15,915 nucleotides of DNA from Bacteroidales bacterium (lineage in GTDB: Bacteria; Bacteroidota; Bacteroidia; Bacteroidales; UBA932). Where the stretch lies: positions 1 through 15,915 of the forward strand of contig JAFTYS010000001.1 in NCBI GenBank assembly GCA_017461285.1. The letters are read 5' to 3'. How positions within the stretch are numbered: position 1 is the first letter of the stretch; every line of letters begins with the position of its first letter. Shown here piece by piece: positions 13,488-15,915 of the stretch. The notes under the pieces are model-generated. The model saw only the letters and a list, made by a program, of their open reading frames with translations. It made no database searches and was not told the DNA's origin. Position numbers and translations under genes: made by a program.

Positions 13488-14846
13488 ATGAAGATCATAA
13501 TTGCAGGTGCAGGTGAAGTCGGTTCACACCTGGCCAAGATGTTGAGCAACGAAGCCAACGAAATTACAGTCATCGATTCGGACCAGGACAGGCTTGAAGC
13601 GCTCAGGTCCCATACGGATGTGATCACGGTAGAAGGCAATCCTTCCGCCATCCATATCCTGCATGAGGCCGAAGTAGAAAGAGCGGACCTTTTCATTGCA
13701 GTGAGTCCTTCCGACTCACAGGATGTGAACATCGTCAGCGCCATGCTGGCAAAGAAGATGGGCTGCAAGAAGGCTACGGCGCGTATAAATACAGAGGAAT
13801 ATCTGTCATATGAAAACAGATACCTGTTTACTGAAATGGGTATCGACCTGCTGTTCTATCCCGAAAAGATCGCCGCAAACGAAATCATCGACCTTCTCAA
13901 GAGGAGCGCATCGGCCGATTCACTCGATTTTGCGCGAGGTAAGCTCCAGGTAGCAGTGTTCAAGCTTGAGGAAGAATCACCGATCATCGGCATGAACATG
14001 GTGGAATTCAGCAACACCGCAGCAGCTGACGACCTGAGGTTCAGGGTTGTAGCCATATCACGAGGCGACCAGACCATCATCCCTAAGTTCGACACCAAGT
14101 TCAAGTATCACGATCTTGTGTTCATCGCCTCCAAACGCGAAGGTACCGACATGCTGATGAAATATCTCGGCAAGAGGAACATAGAGGTCGACAAGGTCAT
14201 GATATTGGGAGGCAGTCCGATTGCTGAAATAGTGGCGAAGCAGCTGTCCAAGGATGTCGACTCAATAAAGATGATAGAGCTGAACAAGGAAAAATGTCTC
14301 CATCTCTCGGAGACCCTCCCGAACAACGTCATAGTCGTAAACGGTGACGGCCGCAATTCGGACATGCTTCTTGAAGAGAACATCCGTGACTACGATGCGT
14401 TCGTCGCTGTCACCAACAACTCAGAGACAAACATTCTGGCATGCGTGGCGGCGAAAAGGCTGGGCGTAGAAAGGACAATTGCAGAGGTCGAGAACATAGA
14501 ATACATCAAGCTCGCTGAAAGCATGGGAGTGGATGCCGTCATAAACAAGAAGCTGATAACCGCAGGCCGCATCTTCAAGTTCACACTCAGCAACAAGGTG
14601 CGTTTCATCAAATACATGAGCGGCACGAACGCCCAGGTCCTCGAATACATCGTCGCACCTGAAACAGAGATTACAAAGAGGCCTCTCAAGGACATGGGAT
14701 TCCCGACAAATGCAATCATCGGAGGCATCATACGTGGAAACGAATCGTTCATCGCTGTCGGAGAGACCGTAATACAGGCATATGACCGAGTAGCCGTCTT
14801 TGCCCTGCCGGAAGCAGTCAAGGAGGTCGATAAATTCTTCAGATAA
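13488..14846 (+). CDS. trkA: Trk potassium transport regulatory subunit TrkA
   Basis: TrkA is the cytoplasmic NAD-binding subunit that gates the TrkH/TrkG K+ channel. The 452-residue length and double architecture match: TrkA_N (1 to about 116) with GAGEVG (residues 7-12) and Asp30 at the end of the second beta strand, TrkA_C (about 140-225), a second TrkA_N (about 234 to 360) and a second TrkA_C (about 370-452). In the second nucleotide domain the Gly-rich loop reads LGGSPIA (240-246), so the third Gly of GxGxxG is Ala. That makes NAD binding in this half doubtful. The gene follows the glycosyltransferase by 5 bases and is 3 bases from the ABC-F gene. TrkH, usually next to trkA in Bacteroidota, is not in the window. 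Confidence 0.94.
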   Translation: MKIIIAGAGEVGSHLAKMLSNEANEITVIDSDQDRLEALRSHTDVITVEGNPSAIHILHEAEVERADLFIAVSPSDSQDVNIVSAMLAKKMGCKKATARINTEEYLSYENRYLFTEMGIDLLFYPEKIAANEIIDLLKRSASADSLDFARGKLQVAVFKLEEESPIIGMNMVEFSNTAAADDLRFRVVAISRGDQTIIPKFDTKFKYHDLVFIASKREGTDMLMKYLGKRNIEVDKVMILGGSPIAEIVAKQLSKDVDSIKMIELNKEKCLHLSETLPNNVIVVNGDGRNSDMLLEENIRDYDAFVAVTNNSETNILACVAAKRLGVERTIAEVENIEYIKLAESMGVDAVINKKLITAGRIFKFTLSNKVRFIKYMSGTNAQVLEYIVAPETEITKRPLKDMGFPTNAIIGGIIRGNESFIAVGETVIQAYDRVAVFALPEAVKEVDKFFR

Positions 14847-14849
14847 GAC

Positions 14850-15815
14850 ATGGCAAGTTATCTCCAGATAGAGAACATCTCAAAAAGCTACGGGCATAAG
14901 GTCCTGTTCGAGAATATCGGATTCAACATCAATGAGGGCGACAAGATCGCCCTCATTGCTCCGAACGGCACCGGCAAGACATCTCTGATGCGGATTCTGG
15001 CCGGGAAGGACAAGTCTGATTCGGGAGGAAAGATCATGTTCCTCAAGGACATCAAGATCGCTTTTCTCGAGCAGGAGTACGAATTCGACCCGGAAAAGAC
15101 GGTCTTTGACCAGATCATGTCATCAAGCGCAGAGTTCACATCAGGACTTGACCAGGAGAATCTTTGGGAATACGAGCGCAGAGTGGTAAAGTTCCTGACG
15201 AACTTCAATCTGACTGACCCGGAGCAGCGCATGAAAGAGCTTTCCGGAGGAGAAGTGAAGCGCGTCGCCCTTACGCAGATACTTGCGAGCGAAGCCGAAT
15301 TCTTCATAATGGACGAGCCGACGAACCACCTGGACATCGATGCGATCGAGTTCCTCGAGGGATACCTGAGCCGTTCACGATGCACCCTTCTGATGGTGAC
15401 CCATGACCGTTACTTCCTCGACAGGGTCTGCAACATCGTCATGGAGATGGACCACGGCGCAGTCTATACATACAAGGGCAATTACCAGAACTATCTTGAA
15501 AAAAGGGAGGAGAGGATAGCCAACTACAATGCAGAGACCGACAAGGTCAGGAACATCCTGCGACGTGAGCTGGAGTGGATCAGGAGCACCCCTTGCGCCA
15601 GGACCGGAAAGGCACGTTACAGGATTAACGCATTCTACGACCTCAAGGACAGGGCATCGCAGGTATACACCCAGAAGCAGGTCAGCATGGAAGCCATGAA
15701 GGGAGCCACACGTCTGGGCACCAAGATAATCAACTGCAAGAACCTCAGTTTCAGGTATGGCGACAAATGCTATCTTGAGGTCACCTGGACAAAAAGTAGG
15801 ATGATTTTACCTTGA
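14850..15815 (+). pseudogene. ABC-F protein (Uup-like), truncated by an insertion
   Basis: ABC-F proteins are twin-ATPase soluble factors that act on ribosomes; full length is about 620-650 residues, and here only 321 codons remain. The first ATPase domain is complete: Walker A APNGTGKTS (38-46), signature LSGGEVKR, Walker B FFIMDEPTNHLD and the switch His in VTHDRYF. The linker ELEWIRSTPCARTGKARYRI matches the Uup subgroup. The second ATPase domain starts (NLSFRYGDKCYLE) and then breaks off. From codon 311, bases 15780 onward, the reading continues as VTWTKSRMILP and stops in foreign sequence at 15813-15815. The remainder of the gene is missing from the window and may lie beyond the insertion. 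The normal role cannot be carried out without the second ATPase. The start ATG follows trkA by 3 bases. Confidence 0.88.
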
Positions 15816-15843
15816 TTTTTCAAGGGTGGACAAAAAGTAGGAT
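15786..15843 (+). repeat. Paired 17-bp direct repeats with an inverted repeat between
   Basis: TGGACAAAAAGTAGGAT occurs at 15786-15802 and again at 15827-15843, 41 bases apart and identical. Between them lies CCTTGA-TTTT-TCAAGG (15810-15825), a perfect 6-bp hairpin with a TTTT loop. The pair looks like transposase-binding sites at an element end. Confidence 0.9.
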
Positions 15844-15856
15844 ACTCGGGCAACAG

Positions 15857-15902
15857 TCAAGCGCGAGGACGGCCCTTTGGCCGAGCCGCCCGGAGCGCTT
15901 GA
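15857..15902 (+). repeat. Nested GC-rich palindromes near the window end
   Basis: TCAAGCGC (15857-15864) and GCGCTTGA (15895-15902) are perfect inverse repeats 30 bases apart. Inside, CGGCC (15870-15874) and GGCCG (15879-15883) form a second hairpin with a CTTT loop. The block is much richer in G+C than the rest of the window. It is not followed by a T-tract, so it is not a standard terminator. Confidence 0.8.
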
Positions 15903-15915
15903 TCTGTAGTCGCCG

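Larger units (their letters stand above)
15786..15915. mobile_element. Probable insertion-sequence end, possibly IS21-like, running off the window
   Basis: The coding sequence of the ABC-F gene stops matching its family near 15780. The next bases are non-coding and highly structured: a 17-base repeat given twice, a hairpin between them, and then a GC-rich palindrome. Multiple terminal repeats near each end are characteristic of IS21-family elements, but no transposase gene is visible. The GC-rich end reads on the minus strand as an open frame that stops at 15857-15859 (ATTDQALRAARPKGRPRA), consistent with the tail of a gene ending just inside the element. Neither the other end nor a target duplication can be seen. 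The boundary lies between about 15780 and 15786. Confidence 0.55.

Overview
The window looks like chromosomal core sequence from a member of the Bacteroidota, most likely order Bacteroidales. Three things point there. Several promoter-like sites match the Bacteroidota pattern TTTG, about 19 bases, TAnnTTTG. Shine-Dalgarno sequences are sparse. Several proteins belong to types typical of the group: a DUF4831 lipoprotein-like protein, a TIGR02757/DUF2400 protein, an LpxL-like acyltransferase ending in WLWSHNRW, and a Uup-like ABC-F protein. The genus cannot be fixed from the sequence alone. Base composition is roughly half G+C throughout, except for a GC-rich patch in the last 70 bases.

Left part (1-4740), all on the minus strand. 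Reading right to left there is a four-gene run: an HtrB/LpxL-like acyltransferase, a secreted DUF4831 protein, the M20 dipeptidase PepD, and an SH3b protein with a polytopic membrane tail. A well-formed promoter then drives rpsF (ribosomal protein S6), which is cut by the window edge. Bases 4733-4922 form a divergent promoter region.

Middle part (4923-11404), plus strand. A POT/PTR2-type peptide transporter ends in a strong hairpin terminator. A promoter -7 box follows the terminator at once and opens a tight run: DUF2400 protein, a zeta-toxin-like P-loop kinase, TldD, PmbA/TldE and a SlyD-like FKBP isomerase with a Cys/His-rich metal-binding tail. The 4-base stop/start overlaps from the kinase into tldD and from tldD into pmbA imply translational coupling.

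Right part (11426-15915), plus strand. It holds an EamA/DMT transporter, a family 2 glycosyltransferase with its own -7 box, trkA (K+ uptake regulatory subunit) and an ABC-F (Uup-like) gene. The ABC-F gene is broken early in its second ATPase domain by what appears to be the end of an insertion sequence. That end carries two copies of a 17-bp repeat and two palindromes, and it runs off the window.

Most of the window is ordinary housekeeping. I do not see a clear undescribed system. The points most worth a second look are the broken ABC-F gene with its IS-like end, the zeta-like kinase coupled to TldD/TldE without a visible antitoxin, the SlyD tail that seems to have grown by a 24-bp duplication, the Cys-rich insert in PepD, the missing first Glu of the POT ExxER motif, and regulatory signals in unexpected places.
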